Source: Bradyrhizobium sp. WBAH42 (GTDB lineage: Bacteria > Pseudomonadota > Alphaproteobacteria > Rhizobiales > Xanthobacteraceae). Taken from it: a DNA stretch of 64,000 nt. Shown piece by piece: positions 9,859 through 19,022 of the stretch. Positions within the stretch are counted from its first letter, which is position 1. The number at the start of each line of letters is the position of its first letter. Position numbers and translations under genes: made by a program. Location of the stretch: the NCBI RefSeq assembly GCF_024585265.1, contig NZ_CP036533.1:434001-498000 (forward strand), read 5' to 3'. A model generated the notes under the pieces. The model did no database searches. It saw only the letters and a program-made list of their open reading frames with translations, and was not told the DNA's origin.

Positions 9859-11049
9859 TCACTTCGTCAGCGGGCAGCCGCTTTCCTTGGCGGTGAAGAA
9901 GGCCTTGTCACCGGGGACAGTGGCGAGCAGCTTGTAATAGTCCCAGGGCTTCTTCGACTCCGAGGGCTTCTTGACCTCGAACAGATACATGTCGTGGACC
10001 ATGCGGCCGTTCTCGAGCACCTTGCCGCCCTGCGCGAAGTCGTCGTCGACCGGCAGCTCCTTCAGCTTCTTGGCGACGGCATCCGGATCCTTGGTGCCAG
10101 CGGCCTTGACCGCCTTCAGGTAGCTCAGCGTCGCCGAATAGGTGCCGGCGTGGATCATGCTCGGCATCCGCCCGGTGCGCTTGAGGAAGCGCTCGCCGAG
10201 ATGGCGCGTCTTGTCGTTGAGATCCCAGTAATAGCCCTCGGTCAGCACCAGACCTTGCGCGGCCTGAAGGCCGAGGCCGTTGACTTCGGCGAGCGTCATC
10301 AGGAGGCCGGCGAGCTTCTGGCCACTGGCGACGATGCCGAATTCGGACGCCTGCTTGATGGAATTGGTAGTGTCGAGGCCGGCATTGGCGAGGCCGACGA
10401 TCTTCGCCTTCGAGCTCTGCGCCTGCAGCAGGAAGGACGAAAAGTCCGAGGAGTTGAGCGGCACGCGCACCGAGCCGACCACCTTGCCGCCATTGGCGGT
10501 GACGATCTCGCTGGTGTCCTTCTCCAGCGCGTAGCCGAAGGCGTAGTCCGCGGTGAGGAAGAACCAGGTGTCGCCGCCGGCTTTGGTCAGCGCACCGCCG
10601 GTGCCGACGCCGAGCGCGCGGGTGTCGTAGGCCCAGTGAAAGCCATAGGGCTGGCAGGCATCGCCTGTCAGCCGCGAGGTCGCGGCGCCGACGACGATGT
10701 CGATCTTCTTCTTTTCCTTGGAGAGTTCATGGATCGCGAGCGCGACCGAGGAGGTCGTCAGCTCCGTGATCATGTCGACATTCTCGACGTCGTACCAGCG
10801 CCGCGCGATCGAGCTGGCCAGATCCGGCTTGTTCTGGTGGTCGGCAGTGACGAGCTCGATCTTCTGGCCGAGCACCTCGCCGCCGAAATCCTCGATCGCC
10901 ATCTTGGCCGCTTCGACCGACCATTTGCCGCCGTAATCGGCATAGACGCCGGACTGGTCGTTGAGGATGCCGATCTTGACGCCTTGCGCGGATGCGGGAA
11001 CCGCAATCAAGAGGGCCGAGGCCGCTGCGGCCCAAAGTGCTGATTTCAT
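9859..11049 (-). CDS. Branched-chain amino acid-type ABC substrate-binding protein
   Basis: A 396-residue periplasmic binding protein (type I fold, Peripla_BP_6). The signal peptide is MKSALWAAAASALLIAVPAS with cleavage near ASA-QG. The mature start VKIGILNDQSGVYADYGGKW is typical of LivK-like proteins, with two Cys in DACQPYGFHWAYD and the C-terminus. GGAG lies 8 nt before the ATG. No permease or ATPase is next to it, so it is an orphan receptor that may work with a distant HAAT transporter. The ligand could be amino acids, amides or aromatic acids. Confidence 0.88.
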   Translation of the reverse strand: MKSALWAAAASALLIAVPASAQGVKIGILNDQSGVYADYGGKWSVEAAKMAIEDFGGEVLGQKIELVTADHQNKPDLASSIARRWYDVENVDMITELTTSSVALAIHELSKEKKKIDIVVGAATSRLTGDACQPYGFHWAYDTRALGVGTGGALTKAGGDTWFFLTADYAFGYALEKDTSEIVTANGGKVVGSVRVPLNSSDFSSFLLQAQSSKAKIVGLANAGLDTTNSIKQASEFGIVASGQKLAGLLMTLAEVNGLGLQAAQGLVLTEGYYWDLNDKTRHLGERFLKRTGRMPSMIHAGTYSATLSYLKAVKAAGTKDPDAVAKKLKELPVDDDFAQGGKVLENGRMVHDMYLFEVKKPSESKKPWDYYKLLATVPGDKAFFTAKESGCPLTK

Positions 11050-11155
11050 ATGTTTATCTCCAGCATTCTTCTGTGAAATCGCGCGGATGATAGTGAAGAA
11101 CCCCGCGGGCGCCCATCCATTTCATATTGGTCGTTAGTATGGGATTCTGCGCGCT

Positions 11156-11292
11156 CCGTCGTCCCGGGGCGCGCGTAGTGCGAGCCCGGGACCCATAACC
11201 ACAGGATCGAGTTGGACGAAGACTCGGAGTTACCGCTTCGCCCAACGCTTTCTCCCTGGGGTTATGGGTCCCCGCCTTCGCGGGGACGACGG
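11156..11292. repeat. Palindromic repeat with GACCCATAACCAC core
   Basis: Outer arms CCGTCGTCCC (11156-11165) and GGGACGACGG (11283-11292) are perfect. Inner arms with GACCCATAACCAC and GGGGTTATGGGTC pair with one mismatch. It fills most of the 280-nt gap between the binding-protein gene and the RND gene and probably represents a dispersed genomic repeat. Confidence 0.7.
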
Positions 11293-11329
11293 CGGAGAGT
11301 GAGGATAAGCCTGTGGCCACCACTTGCAC

Positions 11330-14300
11330 TTAAGGGGCCACCACCTCCGGCTTCTTGTCGCGCCGCCCTTCCGCGAGGTTCCGCACCACGACGTAGAAGA
11401 TCGGCGTGAACAGCAGGCCGAACAGGGTGACGCCGATCATGCCGAAGAACACGGCGACGCCGACGGCCTGGCGCATCTCCGAGCCGGAGCCGGTCGAGAT
11501 CACCAGCGGCAGCACGCCGAGAATGAAGGCGAACGAGGTCATCAGGATCGGCCGCAAGCGCAAGCGGCAGGCGTCGATGACGGCCTCCAGCCGCGGCTTG
11601 CCTTCGTTCTCGATGTCGCGCGCGAACTCGACGATCAGGATCGCGTTCTTCGCCGCCAGTCCCACCAGCACCACGAAGCCGATCTGGGTGAGGATGTTGA
11701 CGTCCTGGCCCATGATGCGCACGCCGATGGTGGCGGCGAGCAGGCACATCGGCACGATCAGAATCACCGCGAACGGCAGCGTCCAGCTGCCATATTGCGC
11801 GGCGAGCACGAGATAGACGAACAGCACGCAGATCGGAAATACGTAGAGCCCGGCATTGCCGCCGGTAATCTGCTGATAGGACAGGTCGGTCCATTCGAAG
11901 GTGAAGCCGCTCGGCAAGGTGTCGTTCGCGAGCTGCTTGATGGCGTTGAGCGCGGTGGTCGAGCTGGTGCCCGGCGCCGGCTCGCCCTGGAGCTCGGAGG
12001 CTGCGTAGAGATTGTAGCGCGCGACGCGGTCGGGTCCCGAGACGTCCTTGAACTCGACCACGCTGCCGAGCATCACCATATCGCCGGACGCATTGCGCGT
12101 GCGCAGGCGCGCGAGATCGCTCGGCTCTTTTCGGTACGGGAAGTCGGCCTGCGCGGTGACGTGATAGGTGCGGCCGAACAGGTTGAAGTCGTTGACATAG
12201 GTCGATCCGAAATAGGTCTGGATCGTCTCGTTGATGTTGGAAATGGGGACACCCAGCTTCTGCGCCTTGGTGCGGTCGATGTCGACGAAGAGCTGCGGCG
12301 TGTTCGCCGTGAACGGCGAGAACACCGAAGGGGCGAGCAGCGAGGGCGATTTGCGCGCGGCGGCGACGAGCTCGTCGGTGGCCGCAGCGAGCATTTCAGG
12401 CCCGCGGCCCTGGCGGTCCTGGATGCGGATGGCAAAGCCGCCGCCGGTGCCGATGCCGGGCACGGCCGGCGGCGGAATCACGATGATGAAGGCGCCCTGG
12501 ATCGCGGACAGCCGCTTGCGCAGCTCGCCCGTGATGGCGGTGGCGGACAGGCCCTTCTTCAGCCGCACCTCCGGCTCGTCGAACACAGGGAATAGCGCCG
12601 CCGCATTGCCGGCCTGCGTGCGGGTGGCGCCGGAGAAACCGGCAAAGGCAGCGACGCGAACGATGCCCGGCGTATCCAGCGAGATCCGCTCGATCTCGCG
12701 CACGACCTCGGTGGTGCGCGCCAGCGACGCCGCGCCCGGCAATTGCACCGATATGATGACGTAGCCGCGATCCTGCGCCGGGATGAAGCCCTGCGGCGTG
12801 GTCGCGATCAGCCAGCCGGCGCTGCCGATCAGCACGACGTAGAACAGCAGCATCACCACCGAATGCCGGATCACGAAATTGGCGAGGCCGGCATAGCCAT
12901 GCGAGAGCCGGTCGAACAGACGGTTGAACACGCCTGTGAACGCATTCCAGCCGCGCGCAATGACATTCCAGCTCGCCGGCGGCCGCTTCTCCTCATGCGG
13001 CGTGAGGATCTGCGAGGCCAGCGCGGGCGAGAGCGTCAGCGAGCAGAAGCAGGAGATCGCGGTCGCGACCGCGATGGTGACGGCGAACTGCTGGAAGAAT
13101 TGCCCGGAAATGCCGCCGAGGAACGCGGTCGGCACGAACACCGCGCATAGCACCAGCGCAATCGAGACCAGCGCGCCGCCGACCTCCTCCATCGTCTTCA
13201 GCGCGGCATCGCGACGACTGAGGCCGTGCTCGAGATGGCGCTCGACATTCTCGACCACGACGATGGCGTCATCGACCACGATGCCGACGGCGAGGACGAG
13301 GCCGAACAGCGTGAGATTGTTGATGGAGAAGCCGAGCGCCGCCATCACCGCGAAGGTGCCGACCAGCGACACCGGGATCGCGATGATCGGAATGATCGCG
13401 GGCCGCCAGCCCTGCAGGAACACCAGCACGACGACGACCACGAGCAGCATGGCCTCGTAGATGGTCTTGATCAGCTCGTGGACGGACTGGGCGATGAACT
13501 CGGTCGGATTGTAGCCGATATTGTAGTCGAGGCCCTTGGGAAAGCTCTCCTTGAGCCTCGTCATGGTGTCGGAGATGTTTTTTGCGGTCGCGAGCGCGTT
13601 CGAGCCCGGCCGCTGCGTTACCAGCATGGCCACCGCCGACTTGCGCAGCAGGAAGCTGTTGGTGGAATAGGCCAGCGCCCCGAGCTCGATGCGGGCGACG
13701 TCGCGCAAGCGAACGACGCGGCCGTCGGAGCCTGCCTTGATCAGGATGTCCTCGAACTGCTTCTGGTCCTTCAACCGCCCGGTGAAGGTGAGGTTGGGCT
13801 GGAAGGCGCGGTCGACGATCGGCGGCTCGGCAATCTGGCCACCGGCGATCTGCACGTTCTGGGCGCGGATCGCCGCCAGCACCTCGGCCGACGTCAGTCC
13901 GAGATTGGCGATCCGGTCAGGGTCGAGCCACAGCCGCATCGAATAGTCGCGCGCGCCGAAAATCTGGATGTCGCCGACGCCGTCGATGCGCAAGAGCTGG
14001 TCGCGGACCTGCAGCAGGGCGTAGTTCGAGATGTAGAGCTGGTCGAACGTGTCGTCAGGCGACAGCATGAACACGACCATCAGGATGTCGGGCGAGTTCT
14101 TGCGCGTGGTGACGCCGTTGCGCTGGACTTCTTCAGGGAGCCGCGGCTGCGCGATGGCGACGCGGTTCTGCACCAGCACTTGCGCCTTATCGAGATCGGT
14201 GCCCAGCTTGAAGGTGACGGTGATGGTGAGCTGGCCGTTCGAGGTGGCCTGGCTGTAGAGGTACAGCATGTCCTCGACGCCGTTGATCTCCTGCTCGATG

Positions 14301-14497
14301 GGAGCTGCGACCGTGTCGGACACGGTCTGCGCCGAGGCGCCGGGATATTGCGTGGTGACGACGACGGTCGGCGGCACCACTTGCGGATATTCGGAGACCG
14401 GCAGCGTCGTGTAGGCGAGCGCGCCGACGATCAGGAGCACGATCGACAGCACCATCGCGAGGATGGGCTGGTTGATGGAGAGACGGCCGAGATTCAT
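11330..14497 (-). CDS. RND multidrug efflux permease (HAE1 family, AcrB/MexF-like)
   Basis: A 1055-residue inner-membrane pump, normal for the family. The N-terminus MNLGRLSINQPILAMVLSIV is the first helix. VGIVVDDAIVVVENVERH carries the adjacent Asp pair of the proton relay, and GLAAKNAILIVEFA carries the relay Lys. The periplasmic porter segments include GASAQTVSDTVAAPIEQEIN. It exports amphipathic drugs or solvents together with the adaptor encoded immediately upstream, with a 4-nt overlap. No outer-membrane channel gene and no adjacent regulator is present. The partner channel must be elsewhere. Confidence 0.95.
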   Translation of the reverse strand: MNLGRLSINQPILAMVLSIVLLIVGALAYTTLPVSEYPQVVPPTVVVTTQYPGASAQTVSDTVAAPIEQEINGVEDMLYLYSQATSNGQLTITVTFKLGTDLDKAQVLVQNRVAIAQPRLPEEVQRNGVTTRKNSPDILMVVFMLSPDDTFDQLYISNYALLQVRDQLLRIDGVGDIQIFGARDYSMRLWLDPDRIANLGLTSAEVLAAIRAQNVQIAGGQIAEPPIVDRAFQPNLTFTGRLKDQKQFEDILIKAGSDGRVVRLRDVARIELGALAYSTNSFLLRKSAVAMLVTQRPGSNALATAKNISDTMTRLKESFPKGLDYNIGYNPTEFIAQSVHELIKTIYEAMLLVVVVVLVFLQGWRPAIIPIIAIPVSLVGTFAVMAALGFSINNLTLFGLVLAVGIVVDDAIVVVENVERHLEHGLSRRDAALKTMEEVGGALVSIALVLCAVFVPTAFLGGISGQFFQQFAVTIAVATAISCFCSLTLSPALASQILTPHEEKRPPASWNVIARGWNAFTGVFNRLFDRLSHGYAGLANFVIRHSVVMLLFYVVLIGSAGWLIATTPQGFIPAQDRGYVIISVQLPGAASLARTTEVVREIERISLDTPGIVRVAAFAGFSGATRTQAGNAAALFPVFDEPEVRLKKGLSATAITGELRKRLSAIQGAFIIVIPPPAVPGIGTGGGFAIRIQDRQGRGPEMLAAATDELVAAARKSPSLLAPSVFSPFTANTPQLFVDIDRTKAQKLGVPISNINETIQTYFGSTYVNDFNLFGRTYHVTAQADFPYRKEPSDLARLRTRNASGDMVMLGSVVEFKDVSGPDRVARYNLYAASELQGEPAPGTSSTTALNAIKQLANDTLPSGFTFEWTDLSYQQITGGNAGLYVFPICVLFVYLVLAAQYGSWTLPFAVILIVPMCLLAATIGVRIMGQDVNILTQIGFVVLVGLAAKNAILIVEFARDIENEGKPRLEAVIDACRLRLRPILMTSFAFILGVLPLVISTGSGSEMRQAVGVAVFFGMIGVTLFGLLFTPIFYVVVRNLAEGRRDKKPEVVAP

Positions 14498-15693
14498 GGC
14501 TTGCCACCGGCTGGGGCTTGCGCGGTCTGGGGAGCGACCTTGGCGCCGACGCGGGCGCGCTGGATGCCGTTGACGATGACGCGGTCGTCGGCCTTCAGCC
14601 CGTCACGGATCACACGCAGGCCGTCGTCGAGCGGTCCGAGCACCACGGGGCGTGCCTCGACCGTGTCGTCAGGCTTGACCACGAAGATGATCTTGCGGGA
14701 CTGGTCGGTCGCGATCGCAACGTCCGGAATCAGCAGCGCCTCGTAGGGCGCGCTGCCGATCAGGCGGACGCGGCCGAACTGGCCGGGCAGGATCGACAGA
14801 TCGGTGTTCTTGACCACCGCGCGGCTGCGCAGCGTGCCGGTCGAGACGTCCAGCCGATTGTCGAGGAAATTGACGGTGCCCTCGTGCGACGGCTTGGTCT
14901 CGCCGGCGAGAGTCACTTGCACCGGGTTCGCCGTATCGCGCGAGCTTGGCCGCCGCCCCTCGAACCACAGCTTGCTGTATTTGATGAACGTTGCCTCATC
15001 CATGTCGAAATAGATGTAGATCGGATCGAGCGCGACGATCGACGTGAGCAGCGTCGAGGTGCCGGTGTCGCTGCCCTGCACGAGATTGCCGGGGCTGACG
15101 AGATGGCGGCTGACGCGGCCGGTCAGCGGCGCAGCCACATGCGTGAACTCGATGTTGAGCTTGGCAGCCTTCAGCGCGCCTTCGGCCTGCATCTCGGCGG
15201 CGTGCGCGGCCTGCAGGGCCTGGCGGCGCTGGTCGACGACCTGCTCGGAGACTGCGCTGGTCTGCACCAAATTCAGACCACGATCGAGCTCGCGCTTGGC
15301 AAGCTCGACTCTTGCCCGTGCGTCGGACAGCTGGCCCTCCGCCTGAGTGGCCACCGCCTCGAACGGGCGCGGATCGATCACGTAGAGCAGATCACCTTGG
15401 CGCACGATGGCGCCGTCCTGAAACTCGACCGAGTTGACGAAACCGCCGACCCGCGGCCGCACCTGGACCTCCTCCACCGCCTCGAAGCGGCCGGTGAACT
15501 CGTCCCAATCGGTGACCGTGCGCTTGACCGGCTGGGCGACCGTCACCGGCGGCGGTGGCGGGGCCGCAGCCTGCGATGCCGGCTTGTCGCAGCCGGACAG
15601 GGCGAATGCCGCGGCGAGAAGCCCGGCGATTGCGCTGACCTGAACGAAATCGTGCTTTTTGATCAACTGCCTGCTTCCGTCCGGTCCGCTCAT
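14494..15693 (-). CDS. RND efflux periplasmic adaptor (membrane fusion protein, lipoprotein)
   Basis: A 399-residue HlyD/AcrA-type adaptor. A hydrophobic leader ends in the lipobox FALSGC, so it is probably lipid-anchored. A proline run follows, then the barrel-sandwich strand VRPRVGGFVNSVEFQDGAIV and a helical hairpin at about residues 115-165. The closing lipoyl half has AAPLTGRVSRHLVSPGNLVQ. The start at 15693 is an ATG; a TTG or an internal codon nearer the hydrophobic core is possible. It is the first gene of a two-gene operon with the pump and shares a 4-nt overlap with it. Confidence 0.92.
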   Translation of the reverse strand: MSGPDGSRQLIKKHDFVQVSAIAGLLAAAFALSGCDKPASQAAAPPPPPVTVAQPVKRTVTDWDEFTGRFEAVEEVQVRPRVGGFVNSVEFQDGAIVRQGDLLYVIDPRPFEAVATQAEGQLSDARARVELAKRELDRGLNLVQTSAVSEQVVDQRRQALQAAHAAEMQAEGALKAAKLNIEFTHVAAPLTGRVSRHLVSPGNLVQGSDTGTSTLLTSIVALDPIYIYFDMDEATFIKYSKLWFEGRRPSSRDTANPVQVTLAGETKPSHEGTVNFLDNRLDVSTGTLRSRAVVKNTDLSILPGQFGRVRLIGSAPYEALLIPDVAIATDQSRKIIFVVKPDDTVEARPVVLGPLDDGLRVIRDGLKADDRVIVNGIQRARVGAKVAPQTAQAPAGGKP

Positions 15694-15942
15694 CCCCAGG
15701 TCCTCGCATCCAAGCCGCAGGAAATGCAGGGTACGCCTCTACCTGCGGGCGTCACAAGATGGGCAGCAAAGATGAACTCTTCAAGACCGATGCGCTTGCA
15801 ATGCTTCGAACGATGCCCTGACCGGATGACGGGTTGACAGGGAGAGAGACGACGCAGTGAAAGGCCGTCGAGGCTGGCCAGACCCTGCCGTGAAGGACCG
15901 GGCTCTCGGACTTGCGAGCTTTTCCCGCGGCCATCCATCGAG

Positions 15943-15961
15943 ATGCCCGCTTCAGGCGGGC
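15943..15961. terminator. Possible GC hairpin after the small membrane protein gene
   Basis: ATGCCCGC-TTCA-GGCGGGC forms a short GC-rich stem just past the stop of the leftward gene at 15978. No T-run follows on either strand, so its role as a terminator is uncertain. Confidence 0.4.
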
Positions 15962-15977
15962 GCGTCATGAGAGAGAG

Positions 15978-16385
15978 CTACTTCCGAAGCCTAGCCTTGG
16001 CGCCGGCGACGATCTGCATGGCGACGCCGGCAATCCAGCCGACCAAGACGAGCCAGGTCCAGGCCATGTGCGGATCGAGCCGGAGCACGATCACGGCGAC
16101 CGAGGCAAAGGCGGTGAGCGTGGCGCACAGCGTGCCGGCGGCGCTCATGAGCTCGGCGGCGTCGATCTGGCTGTGCGCATCGTCGAAAGGCATCTGCGGC
16201 GTGTCGATGCCGAGATAGAAGCCGATGCCGCCGAGCAGCATCATCAGCAGCAGGAAGCCCTGCGTGGTGAGAGTGGGGATCGCCGAGCCGACATAGGCGC
16301 CGACGAACAATCCGCACGCGGCCCCCGCCATGGCAAGACCGACGCGCTCGAACACATGGGCGGTTTTACGAACACGAAAATGCAT
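15978..16385 (-). CDS. Small integral membrane protein, hypothetical
   Basis: A 135-residue protein with about four hydrophobic segments: AGAACGLFVGAYVGSAI, GFLLLMMLLGGIGFYLGI, SAAGTLCATLTAFASVAVIV and AWTWLVLVGWIAGVAMQIV. It has a basic N-terminus (MHFRVRKTAHVFERVG) and a basic tail. The ATG at 16385 is chosen because CGGAGG lies about 7 nt upstream; the longer frame to 16496 lacks this. I do not recognise a family. It stands alone between the RND operon and the flavin oxidoreductase gene, on the same strand as both. Confidence 0.7.
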   Translation of the reverse strand: MHFRVRKTAHVFERVGLAMAGAACGLFVGAYVGSAIPTLTTQGFLLLMMLLGGIGFYLGIDTPQMPFDDAHSQIDAAELMSAAGTLCATLTAFASVAVIVLRLDPHMAWTWLVLVGWIAGVAMQIVAGAKARLRK

Positions 16386-16587
16386 GGCCAGCCTCCGCGA
16401 GGCGTTGAATGCTGAGAGGTTAGGCCAGTTTTGCGGTGGGTGGAAGGCGAGGAGTTTTACGGATGCGTGACGGGGGTGAGAGCGAGCGCAACACACTCAG
16501 CAATCGTCCTGGACAAGCGCGCGGAGCGGAGCGCAGATCCGGGACGACAGCGGAGCTTATAGCGCCGTCATCGCACCACACTCGCCC

Positions 16588-17700
16588 TCACCGCGCCCCG
16601 AACGTGGTCTTGCCGAACAGCGCCTTCTGCGTCGAGGGCTGCGAGCGCCAATATTGCGGCGGCGCCTCGACCATTCCGCCGAGCTCGGCGGCGGCGTGCC
16701 AGCCCCAGCGCGGATCGTAGAGCAGGCCGCGGGCAATCGCGACCATGTCGGCCTTGCCCGATGCGACGATCTCCTCGGCGTGCCTGGCTTCGGTGATGAG
16801 GCCGACGGCGATGGTGGGCAGGCCGGTCTCGCGCTTGATCGCCTCTGCAAACTGCACCTGATAACCGGGGCCGAGCGGGATTTTCTGCAGCGGCGAGACG
16901 CCGCCGGAGGACGCATCGATCCAGTCGACGCCGCGCGCCGTCAGCGCGTTCGCGAATTCGATGGTTTGCGCCAGATCCCAGCCGCCCTCGACCCAGTCGG
17001 TCGAGGACACCCGTATGCCGACCGGCTTGTCAGCAGGGAACGCGGCGCGCACCGCGTCGAACACCTCCAGCGGAAAGCGCATGCGGTTCTCGAGGCTGCC
17101 GCCATATTCATCGGTGCGCTTGTTGGAGATCGGCGAAAGGAATTGATGAATCAGATAGCCATGCGCGCCATGGACCTCGATAGCGTCGATGCCGAGCCGC
17201 GCGGCGCGCTTGGTCGAATCGACGAAGGCCTCGCGGATGCGCTTCAGGCCCACCGCATCCAGTGCTAGCGGGGCGGCCTCGCCCTCCTTGTGCGGCACCG
17301 CCGACGGCGCCACCGTCCGCCAGCCGCCCTGCCCTTCCGGAATCAATTGGCCGCCGTCCCAGGGGCGCGCGCTCGAAGCCTTGCGGCCGGCATGGGCGAG
17401 CTGCATCGCGATCGCGGTGGAGGAATGCTTGCGCACCGAATTGAGGATCTGATGCAGCGCGGCCTCGCAGGCATCGCTGTAGAGCCCGAGGCACCCCGGC
17501 GTGATGCGGCCGATCGCCTCGACATGCGTCGCCTCGATGCAGAACATCGCCGCGCCCGACAGGCTGAGATTGTTGATGTGGGTGAAGTGCCAGTCGGTGG
17601 CGACGCCGTCCTCGGCCGAATATTGGCACATCGGCGACACCACGAGGCGGTTCTTCAAGGTCAGGCCGCGCAGCTTGATCGGGGAAAACAGGGCGCTCAT
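16588..17700 (-). CDS. NADH:flavin oxidoreductase, Old Yellow Enzyme family (YqjM-like)
   Basis: A 370-residue FMN enzyme of the OYE family that reduces activated alkenes with NAD(P)H. Motifs in order: SPMCQYSAEDGVATDWH (N-terminal flavin and active-site Cys region), QLAHAGRKAS, IEVHGAHGYLIHQFLSPISN, then KRTDEYGGSLENRMRFPLEV. The late strand ADMVAIARGLLYDPRWGW closes the barrel. The Cys in PMCQY and the C-terminal WRSQP segment match the thermophilic-like YqjM / xenobiotic reductase subclass. The gene appears monocistronic. The physiological substrate cannot be read from sequence. Confidence 0.92.
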   Translation of the reverse strand: MSALFSPIKLRGLTLKNRLVVSPMCQYSAEDGVATDWHFTHINNLSLSGAAMFCIEATHVEAIGRITPGCLGLYSDACEAALHQILNSVRKHSSTAIAMQLAHAGRKASSARPWDGGQLIPEGQGGWRTVAPSAVPHKEGEAAPLALDAVGLKRIREAFVDSTKRAARLGIDAIEVHGAHGYLIHQFLSPISNKRTDEYGGSLENRMRFPLEVFDAVRAAFPADKPVGIRVSSTDWVEGGWDLAQTIEFANALTARGVDWIDASSGGVSPLQKIPLGPGYQVQFAEAIKRETGLPTIAVGLITEARHAEEIVASGKADMVAIARGLLYDPRWGWHAAAELGGMVEAPPQYWRSQPSTQKALFGKTTFGAR

Positions 17701-17842
17701 GCGGGGAGTTCCGGAGGATGGAGGGGCAATGCGAGAAGAGTGTAGTGAGGGACGCGCGGATTGCTAGTTGCGCGGCGGGAATGGCGGGTACCCACAGCGT
17801 GCATTTCCGCAATGCCGGTTTGACGCGAGCCAGACTTCCCAT

Positions 17843-17922
17843 CGTCATTGCGAGCGCAGCGAAGCAATCCAGTCTGCCGCCCCGGAAAGATTCTGGATTG
17901 CTTCGCTGCGCTCGCAATGACG
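17843..17922. repeat. Perfect 30-bp inverted repeat (CGTCATTGCGAG family)
   Basis: Arms at 17843-17872 and 17893-17922 are perfectly complementary over 30 nt with a 20-nt spacer. The arms run from CGTCATTGCGAGCG to GAAGCAATCCAG. It is located between the OYE gene and the 3' end of the phytase-like gene. Similar sequences occur in many bacterial genomes as dispersed palindromes. A hairpin of this strength would also stop or protect transcripts ending here. Confidence 0.85.
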
Positions 17923-17936
17923 GGAGAGAGACTACC

Positions 17937-19022
17937 CTACTCCGCCAGCGTGAATTGCAGCAGCAGGGTTCGCTGCAGCATCGAGAAATTGTCGTCGGAG
18001 ATCAGGGTCAGCACCGTCTCCCCCTCGGCCGTGACGTGGGCGTCGATGCCTTCCATGTTGTCGATCTCGTGGCCGAGATCGGCGGCGAACAGCGCGGGGC
18101 CATCGACCAGCGCACCGGGCGCGATTGCTTTCAGCGGGATCGCGCGGATGCGGATGTTGACGCCGGTGAACCAGGAGAATTTGCGTTCGAGGATGAGCAG
18201 TTCGCCGGAGGGAAGCAGCACGGCATCGCTGATGTCGTATTTCTCGGTACGCCGCACGCTGAACTGGCCGGGCGTGGGACCGCCGATCAGGAAGGCGATG
18301 AGGTTGCCGTCGGCATCGAGCCCGCGCTCGGAGAAGGCGATCAGGGTGCCGGCGAGCGGCAGGTTCTGGTCTTTGCCCTTGGGCACGACGACCATCGCCT
18401 CCAGCCCCTTGTTGGAGGGCAGCTTGCGCAAGGCGGCTGGGACGGCAATCACCTCGCCACGGGCGCGGGTGCCGCCCTTGGCAAAATCGTAGCGCAGGAT
18501 CTGGTTGACGCGCTCGAGCCCGACATAGACGAGGCTGCCGTCGCGCGCGATCGATTCCGAATCCCACCAGAGGTGCTTTTCCGTGATCGGCCGCCCTTCG
18601 GCGCCGAGCAGCGGCGCGGCCTCGACGTCGGCAAGGCCGACCATGTCGCGGCCGGAATAGCGGATGCTGCCGGTGAACCAGCCGCCCTGGTCGGAGATCG
18701 CGAGGAAACGCTCGCCCTTGCCGTCGAGGAAGCGGAGGCCTGACAGGCCGCCGAAGCCGCGATAGGGCGAGGTCAGCACCAGGCCGCTGCGATAGTCCAG
18801 CGAGCCGAAGCGCGTGCGCGTGCGGTCGCGCGGCTCGAAATTGGGAATGCTGCGCGCGTTGACCTCGACGCTGACGGGCGCCGCGACGGCGTGCTCGACC
18901 TGAAGCGGGCGCGGTGGCGGCTCGGTCGCGGCTTGCGCCTGCGCGAACCTGGAGACTGCGAATGTGGAGAATCCCGCCGCGGCGTGCCTGAGAAAGCTGC
19001 GGCGGGATGAAATCGTGCTCAC
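17937..19022 (-). CDS. Exported esterase-like activity of phytase family protein
   Basis: A 361-residue protein beginning [20 protein letters not shown], a probable Tat signal (Arg-Arg-x-Phe-Leu), ending near AQAQA. The mature region has [20 protein letters not shown] and [20 protein letters not shown], typical of the phytase-like beta-propeller domain (PF13449). Members are periplasmic or extracellular; activities are mostly unproven. The start is a GTG overlapping the cobT stop (GTGA, 4 nt). It is therefore the last gene of the cobS-GNAT-cobT operon. A functional link to cobalamin is not obvious. Confidence 0.8.
   Translation of the reverse strand: MSTISSRRSFLRHAAAGFSTFAVSRFAQAQAATEPPPRPLQVEHAVAAPVSVEVNARSIPNFEPRDRTRTRFGSLDYRSGLVLTSPYRGFGGLSGLRFLDGKGERFLAISDQGGWFTGSIRYSGRDMVGLADVEAAPLLGAEGRPITEKHLWWDSESIARDGSLVYVGLERVNQILRYDFAKGGTRARGEVIAVPAALRKLPSNKGLEAMVVVPKGKDQNLPLAGTLIAFSERGLDADGNLIAFLIGGPTPGQFSVRRTEKYDISDAVLLPSGELLILERKFSWFTGVNIRIRAIPLKAIAPGALVDGPALFAADLGHEIDNMEGIDAHVTAEGETVLTLISDDNFSMLQRTLLLQFTLAE

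Noticed and set aside
13226..14746. A 506-codon plus-strand frame opposite the RND pump
   Set aside because: Asp/Arg/Val-rich shadow of the pump and adaptor genes. It crosses the junction between them and has no motif.
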